Below, piece after piece: positions 4,448-5,894 of a DNA stretch of 5,894 nucleotides. A program made the position numbers and the translations under genes. The stretch spans positions 1-5,894 of the forward strand of contig CAVURW010000277.1 in the NCBI GenBank assembly GCA_963743595.1. The letters are read 5' to 3'. This DNA is from CAVURW01 sp963743595. Its GTDB lineage: Bacteria > Verrucomicrobiota > Verrucomicrobiia > Methylacidiphilales > UBA1321. Position 1 is the stretch's first letter, and the number at the start of each line of letters is the position of its first letter. The notes beneath the pieces are model-generated. The model made no database searches. It saw only the letters and a list, made by a program, of their open reading frames with translations, and was not told the DNA's origin.

Positions 4448-5894
4448 TTTTCTGGCGAAATACGTACGAGAACCACGCCGTGGCGCGGTACCGTGGCAGT
4501 GAAGGTTCCAGTGAATATCCCCAAGTCTTTTTGTCGCCACAGGTCTCGTACTCTTTGTTTGCCTCGTAGATCTAAATCCGTCCAATTGGCGCTGACCTGT
4601 TGCTCCTTTAGACCTAAATTGAATAATCCTACCGCCTTTGATCCGTCCTCCAGATCTTTGGAGAAAACTTGTAAGCCATCCATTTGACTGACCCGCACCC
4701 CTTGTCGACAGAGTGGGTCCTGATCCACATCGAGCACTTCGTCGTTAGTTAGCAGGTTGAGAGTAAAGTCGTCTAATTTGGTCATGTCACACCCAATAAG
4801 CAAAGGTGATGTCAGAAGACACCATAGGCTAATGTGGGCGTATTGCTCATTTGGCGACAAGTGAGTTGGGTGGAGACTGCCCCATCCCACTTGCCCGACA
4901 ATCAACATGTCCAGGTCATTGAAATGCCCAGGCCCGGCGTATTTTTCCCGACCTTGTTGGGAAAAACCGATTTGCTTGAAACTTCCAAAGGTGTCGTTTA
5001 TATCCCCATCAACCCGCCAAGAATTGCCCCCCAATTGAGTCCCCCACTCCCAAACATTGGCCCAGCCATATTGGCAGAGACTAAAAAGAATATCCCGTTT
5101 TTGCTTACTTAATGCTTCGTGCATCTTGCGATATGGCAATTGGTAGGACTCTAGATTTGGAGCCTGCTTCCCGTAAGTCTCCATGTCTGGGTCGTTCGGT
5201 TTCTTCGTACCGTAAGCGATTTCTCCATAGCTGCACCAATCATACTTTAGATAGTCAAATCCCCAATCTGCATAGGATTGAGCATCTTGCGCTTCGTGTT
5301 GATAGCTTCCAACACAGCCACCGCATGTCCACGGCCCAGGGGAAGAGTAAATACCAGCTTTTAGACCTTTGTTATGAATATAACTGGCTAAGCCCTTCAT
5401 GTCCATAAATCGAAGATTTGGAAGAACTTTACCATCTAGATCCCTCATGGAACCTTGCAAAGATGGATCTTTCGTATGTTTATTCGAATGGGTAGTTGGG
5501 CGATAGACCTGCCAAAAATCATCAATATTGATATAACTCCATCCATGATTAATCAGACCACTGGCAACCATGGCATCCGCAGCTGACTTGATCTTCTCCT
5601 CTGAGACGGAGTCTGCAAAACAATTCCAAGAGTTCCAACCCATAGCAGGTAGCAGGCCGAAGGTTGGCCCACAAATAATTTTTAAGGGCCGGGTGGCAAC
5701 TCCTAGCGAGTTCGTAGCCCGCAACGTGACGTTATATTCCCGCGCATCAACTAGTGCACCGGTGATTATCCCGGTCTGGGGATCAAGTTCCAGTCCAACA
5801 GGCAGGCCGTCCGCTGAGAAAGTCACGGGTCGGTCACCGGTAGCAGCAATAGTGTAGAAAAAAGGTGAGCCAGGACGGACTCCAAAGAGCTTCG
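4444..5894 (-). CDS. GH27 alpha-galactosidase with N-terminal putative-Ig module (5' end beyond window)
   Basis: The frame is open from the right edge to TAG 4446-4444; 482 residues are visible, numbered here from the first visible codon. Residues 1-75 form a He_PIG-like Ig module (KLFGVRPGSPFFYTI, LPVGLELDPQTGIITG, EYNVTLRATNSLG). The GH27 barrel starts with AMGWNSWNCF (83-92), then INIDDFWQ, KAGIYSSPG, the nucleophile Asp218 in YLKYDWC, and the acid/base Asp297 in SWRVDGDINDTF, with GHFNDLDMLIVG after it. A C-terminal beta-sandwich follows from about residue 395. All key residues are present, so it should be active in retaining hydrolysis of terminal alpha-D-galactosides; alpha-N-acetylgalactosaminidase or beta-L-arabinopyranosidase activity is possible in this family. 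The region after the nucleophile is enlarged (SYGEIAYGTKKPND onward), unlike animal enzymes. Export is likely but the signal peptide is outside the window. A GTG at 5826 is internal and not the start. Confidence 0.95.
   Translation of the reverse strand, partial: KLFGVRPGSPFFYTIAATGDRPVTFSADGLPVGLELDPQTGIITGALVDAREYNVTLRATNSLGVATRPLKIICGPTFGLLPAMGWNSWNCFADSVSEEKIKSAADAMVASGLINHGWSYINIDDFWQVYRPTTHSNKHTKDPSLQGSMRDLDGKVLPNLRFMDMKGLASYIHNKGLKAGIYSSPGPWTCGGCVGSYQHEAQDAQSYADWGFDYLKYDWCSYGEIAYGTKKPNDPDMETYGKQAPNLESYQLPYRKMHEALSKQKRDILFSLCQYGWANVWEWGTQLGGNSWRVDGDINDTFGSFKQIGFSQQGREKYAGPGHFNDLDMLIVGQVGWGSLHPTHLSPNEQYAHISLWCLLTSPLLIGCDMTKLDDFTLNLLTNDEVLDVDQDPLCRQGVRVSQMDGLQVFSKDLEDGSKAVGLFNLGLKEQQVSANWTDLDLRGKQRVRDLWRQKDLGIFTGTFTATVPRHGVVLVRISPEN

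Overview
This looks like an accessory, partly decayed segment of a Verrucomicrobiota (or closely related PVC-group) chromosome. Two things point there. The left-edge gene belongs to a tyrosine-recombinase family that I associate with Verrucomicrobiota, with an unusual TGGSQSDIANL motif where box I should be. The right-edge gene is a GH27 alpha-galactosidase preceded by a putative-Ig module, a domain order common in polysaccharide-degrading Verrucomicrobiota and Planctomycetota. The assignment is from family resemblance only; no rRNA or marker gene is present.

Layout. 1-631 (minus): 5' part of an integrase gene, running off the left edge. 632-1147: no convincing gene, but dense DNA structure. 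It holds a dyad over the integrase ribosome-binding site, a TGGTCGCA direct/inverted repeat cluster, a nested hairpin abutting a 21-nt sequence like the 3' end of a tRNA, and a 12-bp tandem duplication. Together these look like the attachment/recombination region of the integrase. 1148-1291 (plus): a possible 47-residue acidic protein. 1367-1696 (minus): an unrecognised 109-residue ORF. 1964-3010 (minus): a relic gene whose coding sense must be followed through three frames and two further stops, ending in a membrane segment. 3188-3445 (plus): a short relic with an in-frame TGA. 3449-3533: an 85-nt imperfect hairpin. 3551-3897 (minus): a broken helix-turn-helix (excisionase-like) gene with one frameshift and one in-frame stop. 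4103-4447 (plus): a relic with three in-frame stops. 4444-5894 (minus): an open GH27 gene lacking its N-terminus.

How it fits together. Only the two edge genes look healthy. Between them is a roughly 4-kb gene graveyard next to an integrase, with an HTH DNA-binding relic that would fit the accessory factor of a mobile element. The simplest reading is an old, degraded integrative element or integration hot spot beside a carbohydrate-use gene. The internal relics were found by hand-translating both strands, because no single long reading frame exists there. I see no CRISPR array, rRNA, complete tRNA or recognisable transposase. I could not demonstrate a new biological system. The best candidates for something new are the integrase family without box-I arginine together with its adjacent structured DNA, and the unexplained 85-nt hairpin.
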